Assembly: GCA_023954815.1 (NCBI GenBank)
Contig: JAGSHB010000001.1
Span: 1 to 64,000, forward strand
Length of the DNA stretch: 64,000 bases
Reading direction: 5' to 3'
Source of the DNA: Myxococcales bacterium
Lineage (GTDB): Bacteria > Myxococcota_A > UBA9042
Shown here: positions 16,697 to 26,209 of the stretch, one piece after another
Layout: each line of letters opens with the position of its first letter
How positions within the stretch are numbered: position 1 is the first letter of the stretch
The notes under the pieces: generated by a model
What the model saw: only the letters and a program-made list of their open reading frames with translations
Database searches by the model: none
Told to the model about the DNA's origin: nothing
Position numbers and translations under genes: made by a program

Positions 16697-18469
16697 TCAT
16701 GGCGTCGCGCGTTTCGGTGCGCTGATGCCCAAGGCGCGCGCCATCCCCTCCGCCCTCTGCCTTTGCGGATGGTTGGCGGGTAGCTGGGCCAGGGCGGCGC
16801 GAACGTCTGCAGCTGCGCCTTTTCGGTCGCCGCTGTTGGCACGCAGCACGGCGCGATTGAGCAGACAGTCGACACCTCCGCCGTCAGTGATGGCGCTGTT
16901 CAAGACCAACGTTGCCTTTGAACGGTCGCCGCTCTGTGCCAGCAATCCACCGAGATTACAGCGGACAGCGAGGTCATCGGGAGCGAGCTTGGCCGCGCGC
17001 AACAAGGCGGCCAATGCCTCCTTCGTTCGGCCCTGGCGGCGCAGGTGTTCGGCGTTCAACTTCCACGCCGTGGCGTTGTTCGGTGATAGCGCGAGGGCAA
17101 CGGCTAGATCGTTTTCAGGATCAGCACCTCGACCGAGGCGCAGCGCACCGCGATTGATACGTGCGTGAATCGACTTCGGCTCGCCTGCGATGGCCGCGCT
17201 CCACAGGGCCTCCGGTCCGGCGCGCCAGACGCCTTGCCATTGAACCATGCGCCCTGTCCACCCCAGGACGACCAAGACAGCGAGCACCATCAGCCCTTTT
17301 CGCCGATCGGCAAACCAGGCAGCCACAATAGTCGCCGCGAAGATGATGAGCGGGATGTGGGCCAAGATCAGATAGCGCTCGGCGATCGCTTGGACACCGC
17401 TCTGCAAAAGGCCGAGTACCGGCAGGAGCCAAGCAGCGAACCCAAGCCACGCGCCCAGGGCAGCCGGGGAGGAGCGGCCCCGCCAGAACAGCAGCCCTGT
17501 CAGACTCACCGCTCCGATCCAACCAGCGACGTGTGCCGTATCGAGTGTCGTTCCCGCCACGATGGGATGCAGTGGTGACAACTGTAGGGGCAGCACTGTC
17601 AGTGCCAGATAGGCCATGAGGTGGTGGCCAGCCCCCACGATTCGTTCCGTGATGCCAAGGGCGCCGTCTGAGGTCGCCCCAGCCGCATGCTGCGCCCAAG
17701 CGGCGACAAGAGCAGCAGGGATAGCGATGACAAACCAGGGGGCCGCGCGGCGAATCGTCAGCCACCGGTTGTGCCGCTGCCAGCCCGCAAAAAGTCCGAT
17801 TTCTAGGGCGATTAGCGCCCCTGGCAAGGCGATGACCCAGGCCTTAGCCAGGGCGGACAGCCCCCAAAGCACGGCCGCTGCGGCGAGCCAGAGACGAGAA
17901 TTTGGCGTCTGCTCATCGGGCGAGGGGTCGCTTTCGAAGCGGTGGGATTGGGCGTGCAACCAACACAGGAGCCCACCGACGACCAAGCAGACCGCGAGCA
18001 TGTCGCGCCGCTCCGTCGCCCACGCCACAGACTCCACACGGCACGGGTGCAGGGCCCACGCCAGCGCACCCAGGGCCGCCACGCCGACTTGGACACTCAC
18101 GGAAAAACGCCGCTCATGGTGGCGGAGCACCAACGCCAGCACCCGCAGCAGCAGGATCGCGGTGAGCCCGTGGAGGAGCACATTGCCGAGCAGGTGCGCC
18201 TTGGGCAGCGCCATCTGTGGCCACAGCAGTTCGTCCAACCTGAGCGACCACCATGTCAGCGGCTGCCAATGGCCCAGGTGTGGGCGCAGACTCTCGGCGA
18301 AGAAATCGGGCGAATGCAGCCAGGGGTTGGCGACAAAGGTGCCGCGGTCATCCCAGAACCAGCCGCACTCCAAGACGGGCCACCACGCCAGCAGGGTGAC
18401 CAGGCCGACGACCACAGAAGCGGCAGCCACACTGGCGCGCCGTTGTGACGATGGGCCTACGGAATCCAC
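16697..18469 (-). CDS. TMTC-like GT-C glycosyltransferase with C-terminal TPR repeats
   Basis: A ~590-residue membrane protein. The N-terminal half is a GT-C type glycosyltransferase: GWFWDDRGTFVANPWL with the catalytic acidic pair in the first periplasmic loop, HWQPLTWWSLRLDELLW, and LHPCRVESVAWATERRD, all hallmarks of the TMTC/O-mannosyltransferase-like family, followed by many hydrophobic helices. The last ~160 residues are TPR-like helical repeats (NATAWKLNAEHLRRQGR, AVRCNLGGLLAQSGD). It probably transfers a sugar from a polyprenyl-phosphate donor to a protein or lipid outside the membrane. I chose GTG at 18469 because GGAGAGAG lies ~8 nt upstream; the frame extends to a GTG at 18541. It is divergent from another GT-C gene. 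Confidence 0.8.
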   Translation of the reverse strand: MDSVGPSSQRRASVAAASVVVGLVTLLAWWPVLECGWFWDDRGTFVANPWLHSPDFFAESLRPHLGHWQPLTWWSLRLDELLWPQMALPKAHLLGNVLLHGLTAILLLRVLALVLRHHERRFSVSVQVGVAALGALAWALHPCRVESVAWATERRDMLAVCLVVGGLLCWLHAQSHRFESDPSPDEQTPNSRLWLAAAAVLWGLSALAKAWVIALPGALIALEIGLFAGWQRHNRWLTIRRAAPWFVIAIPAALVAAWAQHAAGATSDGALGITERIVGAGHHLMAYLALTVLPLQLSPLHPIVAGTTLDTAHVAGWIGAVSLTGLLFWRGRSSPAALGAWLGFAAWLLPVLGLLQSGVQAIAERYLILAHIPLIIFAATIVAAWFADRRKGLMVLAVLVVLGWTGRMVQWQGVWRAGPEALWSAAIAGEPKSIHARINRGALRLGRGADPENDLAVALALSPNNATAWKLNAEHLRRQGRTKEALAALLRAAKLAPDDLAVRCNLGGLLAQSGDRSKATLVLNSAITDGGGVDCLLNRAVLRANSGDRKGAAADVRAALAQLPANHPQRQRAEGMARALGISAPKRATP

Positions 18470-18637
18470 AGAACTCTCTCCGATGCGTGAGTGATCGTCG
18501 AGGCGAGCGGCATCCACCGAGCTTCGCCTGAGCACTTTCACGCCGCATCACAGCGCGTTGTTGGCTTGTGGGCAAGGGGCACCCGTCAGTTGTTCATTCC
18601 GCTTGGTGCGGCGGGCAACCTTGTCTCCCTGTGACCC

Positions 18638-20512
18638 GTGCATCAAAGCTGGCCTGTCAGTACACTGCCCACCCATCAACAGGGGAGTTGCACCATCGGT
18701 GAGCCATCACAGCGCGCGCAGTTGCCCTGGTTTCGGAGCCCGTCCGTCCACGCGTTGCTTGTCGTTGCGCTGCTGGGTAGCCATGTCTGTTTGAGTGCGC
18801 TGGCAGCTTGGGGGGATGCTGCGACGTATGACGAGACCGCTCATCTCACCGCCGGGCGGACGCATCTGAGCGGTGATTTTCGTCTCAATCCGGAACATCC
18901 GCCCCTGGTGAAGGCGCTCGCCGGGATCGGACCCGCGCTTCTCGCCGTGCCAGATGTGCCGGAGACCCTGCCGACATGGCAGCGCGCCCATCTGTTTCCT
19001 GATGCAGGGATCTTGGTGGGCTACGCCTATCTCTACGCTCGCCCCGAGGAGGTCGATGCCACCCGCACCCTGTTTTCGGGGCGGGTGGTGATGATCTTCC
19101 TGTCCGTCCTCCTTGGTCTCGCCTTGTATTGGACCGCACGGCGCATGGCCGGGCCTCTCGCTGGGCTGGTCGCCTTAGTGTTATGGGCCTTCGAGCCGAC
19201 CGGCCTCGCCCACGGTCACCTCGTGACCAACGACGTGGCCATGGCGTTGATCGGACTTGTGCTGGCGCTGGCTGCGGTATGGCTGGCGCGAATGCCGACG
19301 TGGCCCCGCCATGTGGGCTTTGGCTTGCTCATGGGCGTTGGGCTCCTAACGAAGTTCACGGCGATCTTGTGGATAGCGCTCATCTGGGCCGGGCTCGTGG
19401 TGCAGTTCCTGGCGCAGCGTCCCTGGGCAAAGCCGACGAGCAGCACGTCATCGGTCACGGCCGACTCCAGCCGTCGTCTATGGCTATGGCAACGCGTGGT
19501 CGGGACGGCGCTGGCATTGCTCGTGGCTTGGGGTGTCATCTGGGCAGGCTACGGCTTTCGCTTCGCGGCAAGCGACGACCCCGCTGTGCAGCTGCCGGTC
19601 TCAGCCATCGCCACGCATGCACTCAACAGCAAGCGACTCGCGGGCTTACAGTCCGTGATCATCGGCAATAGCGCACTTTTTGCCCATGAAAATCGCCTAT
19701 TACCGGAAGCGTTTATCTTCGGTATTTGCTACGCCAGCAACAAGAGTCGTCTGCGGCGGACCTACCTCCTGGGGCACGTCAGTGATCGGGCGGATTGGCG
19801 CTTTTTCCCCCTGTCGATCTTGACCAAACTGCCACTCGCGCTGCTGCTCCTGATGGGTGTGGGGCTGTTTGCGCTGCCGCATGCGCTGCAAACTCGGTGG
19901 CGACTGACGATTGTCGCCGTCGGCGGCAGCGCCCTTGCCTTGGTCGTGTTGGCGACGGTGGGCAGGCTCGCCATCGGCATTCGACACATCTTGCCAGCCT
20001 TGCCAGCTCTGTTGCTGTTGGCGGCGGCTGGCACCGTCTGGCTGGTGCGACGCGGTCGCCGGTTTGCCGCACTGGCCGCAGCCCTGCTGCTGTGGCATGG
20101 CGCGGCGGCGGTCACGAATCACCCCCATCACATCGCCTATTTCAACGAGCTGGCCGGTGGCCCGGCGGAGGGGGGCGACTGGTTTGTCGATTCCAACTTG
20201 GATTGGGGCCAGGAGCTTGGGCGATTGGGCCAGTGGATGCGGGCCAACGACGTCAAGTGGGTGAACCTAGCGTACTTTGGTACGGATGAGCCCAGGCGCC
20301 ACGGCGTGGTGGGCCCCAGACTCGATGTGGGCTCTCCTTATCCGCTGCAATTCGACAGGCTGCGGAGGCCTGGCGTGCTCGCCATCAGCGAGACCGCCCG
20401 GCGCGGGCTCGAACTCGACGATGCGGGCCGTCGCAGGGTCGCGACGTGGCTCGCCGGTGCCGAAGAGATCGGCCACATCGGCGGCGCGATTCGGCTCTAC
20501 GTCGTGCGCTAG
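18638..20512 (+). CDS. GT-C glycosyltransferase (ArnT/PMT-like)
   Basis: A ~624-residue membrane glycosyltransferase using a polyprenyl-linked sugar. YDETAHLTAGRTHL near residue 65 carries the Asp-Glu catalytic pair of the first periplasmic loop, followed by HPPLVKALAG and about ten helices. The C-terminal soluble part has HPHHIAYFNELAGGP and DSNLDWGQELGRL, motifs I associate with this bacterial PMT-like family. The start is uncertain: the GTG at 18638 lacks a ribosome-binding site and the first ~40 residues are not hydrophobic. AGGGGAG at 18681-18687 hints at initiation further in, but no standard start lies in frame at the right spacing. Divergent from the TMTC-like gene; the two may act on the same surface target. 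Confidence 0.75.
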   Translation: MHQSWPVSTLPTHQQGSCTIGEPSQRAQLPWFRSPSVHALLVVALLGSHVCLSALAAWGDAATYDETAHLTAGRTHLSGDFRLNPEHPPLVKALAGIGPALLAVPDVPETLPTWQRAHLFPDAGILVGYAYLYARPEEVDATRTLFSGRVVMIFLSVLLGLALYWTARRMAGPLAGLVALVLWAFEPTGLAHGHLVTNDVAMALIGLVLALAAVWLARMPTWPRHVGFGLLMGVGLLTKFTAILWIALIWAGLVVQFLAQRPWAKPTSSTSSVTADSSRRLWLWQRVVGTALALLVAWGVIWAGYGFRFAASDDPAVQLPVSAIATHALNSKRLAGLQSVIIGNSALFAHENRLLPEAFIFGICYASNKSRLRRTYLLGHVSDRADWRFFPLSILTKLPLALLLLMGVGLFALPHALQTRWRLTIVAVGGSALALVVLATVGRLAIGIRHILPALPALLLLAAAGTVWLVRRGRRFAALAAALLLWHGAAAVTNHPHHIAYFNELAGGPAEGGDWFVDSNLDWGQELGRLGQWMRANDVKWVNLAYFGTDEPRRHGVVGPRLDVGSPYPLQFDRLRRPGVLAISETARRGLELDDAGRRRVATWLAGAEEIGHIGGAIRLYVVR

Positions 20513-20544
20513 CTGCCGCAGTGACAGCTGGTATCAGGTGGAAG

Positions 20545-22206
20545 CTACGGATCGACTCGCACGACCTTCTTTCCGGCGCGGTCGATAGCATACAGCTTCT
20601 TGTCGGGCCCGATGGTCATGCCCGCGAGCGAACCGGCGGCAAAGCCGGTCTTGAAGGTCGCCAATTTCTTGCCGAAGCTGCCGCTCGTGCCGGCGTCTGC
20701 AACCTGCCAGGCGGTGATCATGCCGGTTGCCGCGTCGCCGACGTACAAGACGCCACGGTCGAGGGCGAGGCCACTGGGCTGCTTGAGGTCGCTGGTGTTG
20801 AGCTCTTCGACCACCGGCTTCGAGAATTCGGTCAGCGTGCCGTCGCCGAAGAACGCAGGGATCTTCTTGACCGCGTAGCTATTGCGCACGTCGAGACGAA
20901 GGACGCGGCCGTTGCCCGTATCGGCGACATACACCCAAGAGGTCTTCTTGTCGTAGACGAGGTTGCTTGGAATGTTGGCCACGCGCTTAACCTTCACACC
21001 AGCAAACCGCCGCTTGACGCCGTCGGAGTGGTCGTCACATCCGGGGCAGTGAGGTTTCTTGAAGTCGACCCAGTCGATCGCGTTGTTGTAGCCGTTGAAC
21101 ATGAAGTAGGCGGTGCCGCCGGCTGACGCCATCCCCATGCAGTTGGGCGAGGAGTGCAGCATGTCCCAGTGGACGGAGTGTGCGCTGTTGACCTTGGTGT
21201 AGTCGTTGAATTTGGACGGCCACTGTACCGGTCCCATGAAGTTGTTCGGCTTGGCCTGCCCGCCGTAATCGTTGCGACTGTCGCCGCAGGTACCAAAGGA
21301 AGGCTCGTCAGCGAACGAGATCGCCATGACCTCTTCCATGAAGTGTTGCGAGAAATCACGGAGCACGTTGTGGCTCTGCCCCTCCTTGCCGGCGCCGAAG
21401 ACAACGATGAACGAGTCGACCGGCGCATCCACGATCCAGAGTTGGTTGGGGTCGAGTGTGCTAAACGCGAGATCGGTCGGCGCCTTCATGTCTTGGCTCA
21501 GGATAGTGGTCAGCTTGGCGGTATTCGCCGAGCCGTCGCCCTCGCCGATCAGCTTGCCGGCATCGAGTGGGCAAATGCCGAGCGCGCAGACGCCGCCGGA
21601 GCAATCCGTATCTAGCTTGCACGCCGTTCCGGTGGGGCAGCCGCCGCAGCTACCGCCGCAATCGACGGCCGCTTCGCCGCCGTTGACAACTTTATCTTCG
21701 CAAGTCGGAGCGTTACACGTGCCATCGCCACACACGCCGCTGGCGCACTCTGCCTCTCCGTGACACCGTGCAAGGTCGGCCGCTGGGGCGGCGGCGCAAG
21801 CGCCAAATACACAGGTGAGCCCGGCGGCACAGGCGTCTGGCGCGCAACAAGCGGCCCCGGCGGCGCCGCCTTTGGTACATGTGGCATTCAAAGTGGCGCT
21901 GTAGGTCGCGCTCTCGCCGTCCACTGTGACGATGATATCCACGGTGTGGGCTCCCTCGCTGGGAAGCACGACGCCCGTGGTAGTGAAGACTCCGCCTTCG
22001 CCGGCGGTGAGCGGCATCTGTTTACCGGCGACCTTCACTTTGACCGCGGCGCCGGCCGTGGGTGCGCCGGTTAGTGTCACGGCGAGGTCAAGCGGCTTGC
22101 TCGGGATGGGGAGCAGGGGCGTTGTCTGCAGCGAGACGTTGAATTCAGGGGCGGATGAGCACGCTGCCAGTGAGATGGCTAGCAATACAAGGCAGATGCG
22201 ATTCAT
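20545..22206 (-). CDS. Cys-rich lipoprotein with NHL-like beta-propeller
   Basis: A 553-residue lipoprotein (lipobox SLAAC). Residues ~20-125 look like an immunoglobulin-like beta-sandwich; ~125-230 are Cys-rich and include the NGGEAAVDCGGSCGGC pattern and CxxxxDCxxGxCxxxxC units seen in many myxobacterial surface proteins. From ~245 the sequence reads as a beta-propeller with NHL-like blades (PTDLAFSTLDPNQLWIVD, WVYVADTGNGRVLRLD, PSGLALDRGVLYVGD, LAGMTIGPDKKLYAIDRAGK). No catalytic motif is seen; a binding or scaffold role at the outer membrane is likely. Start 22206 has GGAG ~5 nt upstream. The shared dyad lies 103 nt before the start. Confidence 0.75.
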   Translation of the reverse strand: MNRICLVLLAISLAACSSAPEFNVSLQTTPLLPIPSKPLDLAVTLTGAPTAGAAVKVKVAGKQMPLTAGEGGVFTTTGVVLPSEGAHTVDIIVTVDGESATYSATLNATCTKGGAAGAACCAPDACAAGLTCVFGACAAAPAADLARCHGEAECASGVCGDGTCNAPTCEDKVVNGGEAAVDCGGSCGGCPTGTACKLDTDCSGGVCALGICPLDAGKLIGEGDGSANTAKLTTILSQDMKAPTDLAFSTLDPNQLWIVDAPVDSFIVVFGAGKEGQSHNVLRDFSQHFMEEVMAISFADEPSFGTCGDSRNDYGGQAKPNNFMGPVQWPSKFNDYTKVNSAHSVHWDMLHSSPNCMGMASAGGTAYFMFNGYNNAIDWVDFKKPHCPGCDDHSDGVKRRFAGVKVKRVANIPSNLVYDKKTSWVYVADTGNGRVLRLDVRNSYAVKKIPAFFGDGTLTEFSKPVVEELNTSDLKQPSGLALDRGVLYVGDAATGMITAWQVADAGTSGSFGKKLATFKTGFAAGSLAGMTIGPDKKLYAIDRAGKKVVRVDP

Positions 22207-22309
22207 TAGGGCTCCAACGAATAGTCCGAACAGGGAGGCAGGGCGCGCAGTATACACTAGCTGGCGGTCTCAATGACGAACGATCTCGGTCTCCATTTCA
22301 CTTCGCCGG

Positions 22310-22323
22310 TTGCATGAATGCAA
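22310..22323. promoter_or_regulatory. TTGCA-N4-TGCAA dyad upstream of the NHL lipoprotein
   Basis: TTGCA-TGAA-TGCAA, the second of four copies in the window, lies between the ABC transporter stop and the lipoprotein start. A run of nine G follows at about 22334-22342. Confidence 0.5.
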
Positions 22324-22371
22324 ATGTGACTGAGGGGGGGGGCGATCCAAACGACCGAGTGGGCTGTACTG

Positions 22372-24141
22372 CTAGGCCGCGCTGGCGCGAAGCTGCCCCT
22401 CCCGCACCAGATGCGCGTAGGCCCCCTCCGCCGCCATCAGTGATTCGTGGTCGCCCCGCTCCACGATGCGGCCAGCCTGCAGCACGACAATATGCGAAGC
22501 CTTTCGAATGGTCGACAGGCGATGGGCGACGACGAGGACGGATCGCCCCGTAAACACCGCTTCCAACGCCTTCTGCACGGCTTGCTCTGTCAACGAGTCG
22601 ATGCTCGCTGTCGCTTCGTCGAGCACGATGATCGGGGGATTGGTGGCCAAAACCCGTGCGATGGACAGGAGCTGGCGCTCGCCTGTGCTCAGGTTGGCGC
22701 CACCCTCATCGAGCTCTGCATCGAGGCCACCGAGCTTGCTGACCTTGTCGGCGAGTTGCGCCTGCGCGAGGGCATGGTGCACACGCGAATCGTCGATGCC
22801 TGCCCGACCCAGGGTGACGTTGTCGCGAATCGTGCCGGAAAACAGGGTTACATCCTGTTGCACAACGCCCACGGCCCGGTGAAGTGCTGCGCGTTGCCAC
22901 TGTTCCACCGGCACACCATCGATGAGGACCGTGCTGTCAGGCGCCGCATACATCCGCCCAATCAGCTTGCCGATCGTGGACTTGCCGGAGCCCGTTGGCC
23001 CGACTAAAGCGACTACTTCTCCGGGGGCAATACGCAAGGAGATGTCACTGAGCACTTCCGGTCCGTCGTCTCTGTAGCGAAAACTCAGATTGGACATCGT
23101 GATAGCGCCGCGCACGGTTTCAGGTGCGTGTCCGCCCTCAACGTGACGCTCATCTACGTCCATCAGCCCGAATATTCTGGATAAACTCGCCATCGCCCGC
23201 TCGATTGTGGCGACCTTGCCTGACAATTCGCGCACCGGCACGAACAGGCGTTGGATGTATTGAATAAACGCGAACAACAGGCCGAGGGTCAGCTCCCCCT
23301 CGACGTAGCGACCGCTGCCATACCAAATCAGCAGCGCGATACTGAGACCAGACACGCCGTCCATAATTGCGTAGAGCGACGCGTCGTACCAATTGGCACG
23401 GTGATAGGCGCGCAGGTAGCTGTAGTTGAGCCGCTTGTACTCCGTGACCGTCTGCGCCTCTCGCCCATGCAGTTGCACGATCTCATGGCCGCTCAAGGCC
23501 TCCGAAAAGTGCCCTGTCGCTTCGGCCATGGACACTCGGATATCGACACTGTACTTGCGCAGTTGCCGCCGGAAGAAGTTGACGATCCCCACTACGATTG
23601 GTGCCACGATAAGGCTGATGGCGGTGAGACGCGCATCGAAGTACAGCATGGTGCCGACAATGCTGACGATGCTCACCACATCGCCCACCACACCGACGAT
23701 ACCGAACCCCAGGATTTCGCCAATCGCCTCGACGTCGTTGGTCGAGCGACTGAGCAGGCTGCCGCGGGCGCGCTTGTCGAAGAAACCGAGCCCTTGGTGC
23801 ATCACGTGCTGGTAGATCGCGCGGCGCAGACGCTGGAGGGCGCGATACCCGACCCGTTGCAGCGCAAAAAGCTGGCCGCCGCGCAGGACGAACTCGACAA
23901 ATGCCGCCCCGACAAAGAGCACCGATAGCTCGGTTAGCGCACGCGTGAACTCAGGGCCCGCGCCTTGGGCCAAGCCCTGTGTGATCGGACCGTCGATCGC
24001 TTCTTTGAGGAGCCACGGTTGGGCCAAGCCAGCGAGGGTCCCGAGCGGTACGGCGGCGAGCCCAAGCCAAAGCCACATCGCGTCGGGGCGCGCGTACCGC
24101 CAGAATCGCTTGGCCAGGTGAATGTTGGAGGGTGTCGCCAT
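22372..24141 (-). CDS. ABC exporter, fused membrane and ATPase domains (MsbA-like)
   Basis: A 589-residue half-transporter: about six membrane helices in residues 1-320 and an ATP-binding domain after ~340. Walker A is GPTGSGKST (~378-386), signature LSTGERQLLSIARVL, Walker B IIVLDEATASID, and H-loop VAHRLSTI. The catalytic Glu after the Walker B Asp is present, so the site should hydrolyse ATP. The family exports lipids, drugs or peptides; MsbA-like lipid flipping is possible, but multidrug or heterodimeric types look similar and no partner gene is adjacent. The ribosome-binding site is weak. It precedes the NHL lipoprotein on the same strand with a 165-nt gap containing the dyad, so they may be separately transcribed. 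Confidence 0.88.
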   Translation of the reverse strand: MATPSNIHLAKRFWRYARPDAMWLWLGLAAVPLGTLAGLAQPWLLKEAIDGPITQGLAQGAGPEFTRALTELSVLFVGAAFVEFVLRGGQLFALQRVGYRALQRLRRAIYQHVMHQGLGFFDKRARGSLLSRSTNDVEAIGEILGFGIVGVVGDVVSIVSIVGTMLYFDARLTAISLIVAPIVVGIVNFFRRQLRKYSVDIRVSMAEATGHFSEALSGHEIVQLHGREAQTVTEYKRLNYSYLRAYHRANWYDASLYAIMDGVSGLSIALLIWYGSGRYVEGELTLGLLFAFIQYIQRLFVPVRELSGKVATIERAMASLSRIFGLMDVDERHVEGGHAPETVRGAITMSNLSFRYRDDGPEVLSDISLRIAPGEVVALVGPTGSGKSTIGKLIGRMYAAPDSTVLIDGVPVEQWQRAALHRAVGVVQQDVTLFSGTIRDNVTLGRAGIDDSRVHHALAQAQLADKVSKLGGLDAELDEGGANLSTGERQLLSIARVLATNPPIIVLDEATASIDSLTEQAVQKALEAVFTGRSVLVVAHRLSTIRKASHIVVLQAGRIVERGDHESLMAAEGAYAHLVREGQLRASAA

Positions 24142-24269
24142 GGGAGCCGGAGTATGGGGGCAATCGCTTTGGGACGATAGCCGTTGCGGTCGTCGCTATC
24201 TCGCGGCGGCCAAGCGTGCGGTCGTCCCCGGGGGAGGGAGGCTCAGAGGCGTGGTGCAAGACCCAGTGG

Positions 24270-24905
24270 TTATCGCTTCGGGGCCCACTTTTTCAAGTCT
24301 GGCCAGAGCTTGGCTAGGCTGGTGGCGCGCGCGAGTATTGTACCCGTCTGTCTGTCGACAAGCACCGCGGCTTCCCGCACGCCAAGTCGCTCCCTGGCGA
24401 CCATCGGCGTCGCAAACGCGTCGGCGACCATGGCGAACGGGGGGTGGAGCGCTTTTTTCCAGCTGTCGAGATGTGACTTTCGCGCCGGTAGCTTCGGCGT
24501 ATCACCCTCCACAAGCACATTGATGACTGTTACGTGGCCGTCGATCTCGCCGAACTGTTTGACCGCCATCTGGGTCGCGAGTTTGCAAGATGGACACCAC
24601 GCGCCGCCGATAAGCACCAGCGCGTGCGGTCGAGGCGCTTGCTTGACCAGATCGCTGAGAGCCAACTCGACTTCGAACGGTGTGTTCGCGCCCTCCGGGT
24701 GGCCATAGCCCAGGAGCTGCACATCGCAGAGCAACTGCCCAACCTTCTTGCCACAATTGGCGACGCTACGACCGCTGTCGCCGTCAATTGCGGCTCCGTC
24801 GATCACCTCGCCGTCCGGCCCAGGCGCACCGTTGTCTTGCGCCGTTGTGGCCGTGCAACCGGCAAGCAATGTGAGCCCCACAAGATAGGTGCGCCATCCC
24901 TGCAT
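24270..24905 (-). CDS. Thioredoxin-like lipoprotein with CPSC active site
   Basis: A 211-residue lipoprotein: signal peptide with lipobox LLAGC, an Asp/Gly-rich tether, then a thioredoxin-fold domain with LVLIGGAWCPSCKLATQMAVKQF. The CPSC pair is a plausible redox site, so it could act as a TlpA-like disulfide reductase or oxidase outside the inner membrane. A second Cys pair (NCGKKVGQLLCDV) lies before the domain. ATG 24905 follows GAGAGAAG; an in-frame GTG at 24917 would add four residues. The start is 15 nt after the stop of the lipoprotein at 24921-26063, so the two form an operon. Confidence 0.75.
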   Translation of the reverse strand: MQGWRTYLVGLTLLAGCTATTAQDNGAPGPDGEVIDGAAIDGDSGRSVANCGKKVGQLLCDVQLLGYGHPEGANTPFEVELALSDLVKQAPRPHALVLIGGAWCPSCKLATQMAVKQFGEIDGHVTVINVLVEGDTPKLPARKSHLDSWKKALHPPFAMVADAFATPMVARERLGVREAAVLVDRQTGTILARATSLAKLWPDLKKWAPKR

Positions 24906-24920
24906 CTTCTCTCTCACGGG

Positions 24921-26063
24921 TTACTCGCCCGGCGCGACGGTCATAATGGCGGCAGCACGATCGACAAACCCGCTCCAATCGTGTCTCGCTTTGGCGGCTT
25001 CGAGCAGCGCCGGCGTCGGCGATGAGAACTTCGTCTTGGCGAGCGAGAATGTGTTGAGCCCCGCGCGGAATGTTGGCTCGACATCCCAACCGGCGCTCGT
25101 GGCAACTTCAATGACGGCTGCGCCAATCGCGCCGCTATCGAGCATGTAGCTGTCAAATTCTGTCGCCGGGACGGTGGCAATCTTCGTTAGCTGGGCCTTC
25201 AGCGTCGCGCGCCACTTCGTACTGGAGCGCATACCGGCAGCGACCGACAGCCGTCCTGCCGCAAAGATGGCTGACCCGAAGAGGTGGTCGTAGTGCCGGC
25301 CACGTTGGCCCACCAGGTCTGTGACCTCAATCGCTGCGGCACGGATCGCCGCCCACTCTTGTAGCCGCACGAGCGCGTCTTTGGCCGTTGGGCTATCCAG
25401 CGCCTCCGTCAGCACGGCACCTTCGAGCTGAACCAGCGCAATCGCCTCGGCAAATCGCGGGTACAGGCTCTGACCACAGGCTTGGACAGGCAGCCAGTTG
25501 GCCTCGACTTCCCGCAGGCGGGTCATGTAGCCGCGCCCGAGCGTCGTCACCCACACCACGTCGTCTGTATCCCGCGTAGCGGACCAGGTGACCACCATGG
25601 CGTCTTCATCTGCAATCGCCCGGCTTGGAATCACGCGCTCGCCGGGGCCAAGTCCCACAACACCAGCATCATGACGAAAGAACGTCTGCCCCCCGCGCGT
25701 CAACGCCTGCTGGTCTTTGGGCACCGCAGTGCCGAATAGGTAGGCCCGCTTGGCTGTCCCCTTTGCACTCAACATGACCAGCAGCGTCGGCGCGTGGTGC
25801 AGATTGAACGCCGGCCAAATCACGCCCTGACCCATTGGCCACTTCGCCTTGCTCTGATTTTGTGCGCCGTTCCGTGCGGCAATGAGCAGATCGATGGCGT
25901 GGTGGTCATCTGCCACCAGCTGCTGCGTTTGCGTGTCCGCCTTATCAGACACGCCGCCGTCCAGATGACTGCCACCATCGGAAGGTGTGCCATCGGTCGG
26001 AGAGACGCACTGACAGAGCGCAATGAGCACAATCAGACTGAATCTATGGGCGTTTCGGGGCAT
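24921..26063 (-). CDS. Lipoprotein of unknown function
   Basis: A 380-residue predicted lipoprotein; the signal peptide ends in ALCQC, followed by an Asp/Gly-rich tether. The mature part is mixed alpha/beta with no motif I recognise. Segments such as DDVVWVTTLGRGYMTRL and a helical C-terminal half with many Ala/Leu (RLQEWAAIRAAAIEV) are visible. It lies directly upstream of, and is translationally close to, the thioredoxin-like lipoprotein, so its function may involve that redox partner. The ribosome-binding site is weak. Confidence 0.55.
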   Translation of the reverse strand: MPRNAHRFSLIVLIALCQCVSPTDGTPSDGGSHLDGGVSDKADTQTQQLVADDHHAIDLLIAARNGAQNQSKAKWPMGQGVIWPAFNLHHAPTLLVMLSAKGTAKRAYLFGTAVPKDQQALTRGGQTFFRHDAGVVGLGPGERVIPSRAIADEDAMVVTWSATRDTDDVVWVTTLGRGYMTRLREVEANWLPVQACGQSLYPRFAEAIALVQLEGAVLTEALDSPTAKDALVRLQEWAAIRAAAIEVTDLVGQRGRHYDHLFGSAIFAAGRLSVAAGMRSSTKWRATLKAQLTKIATVPATEFDSYMLDSGAIGAAVIEVATSAGWDVEPTFRAGLNTFSLAKTKFSSPTPALLEAAKARHDWSGFVDRAAAIMTVAPGE

Positions 26064-26209
26064 GGGCGCTCAGGGACTGGCCAGTGCGGTGGCGATCGCC
26101 AATCAATTACATGCGGAGTGATTGGGCGGGAGGAGACACGGGGGAGGAGGCACACGGAAGCACACGCAACAGAAGATCGGGACGCTGCCATTGTGGGCAA
26201 CAGCATTTT

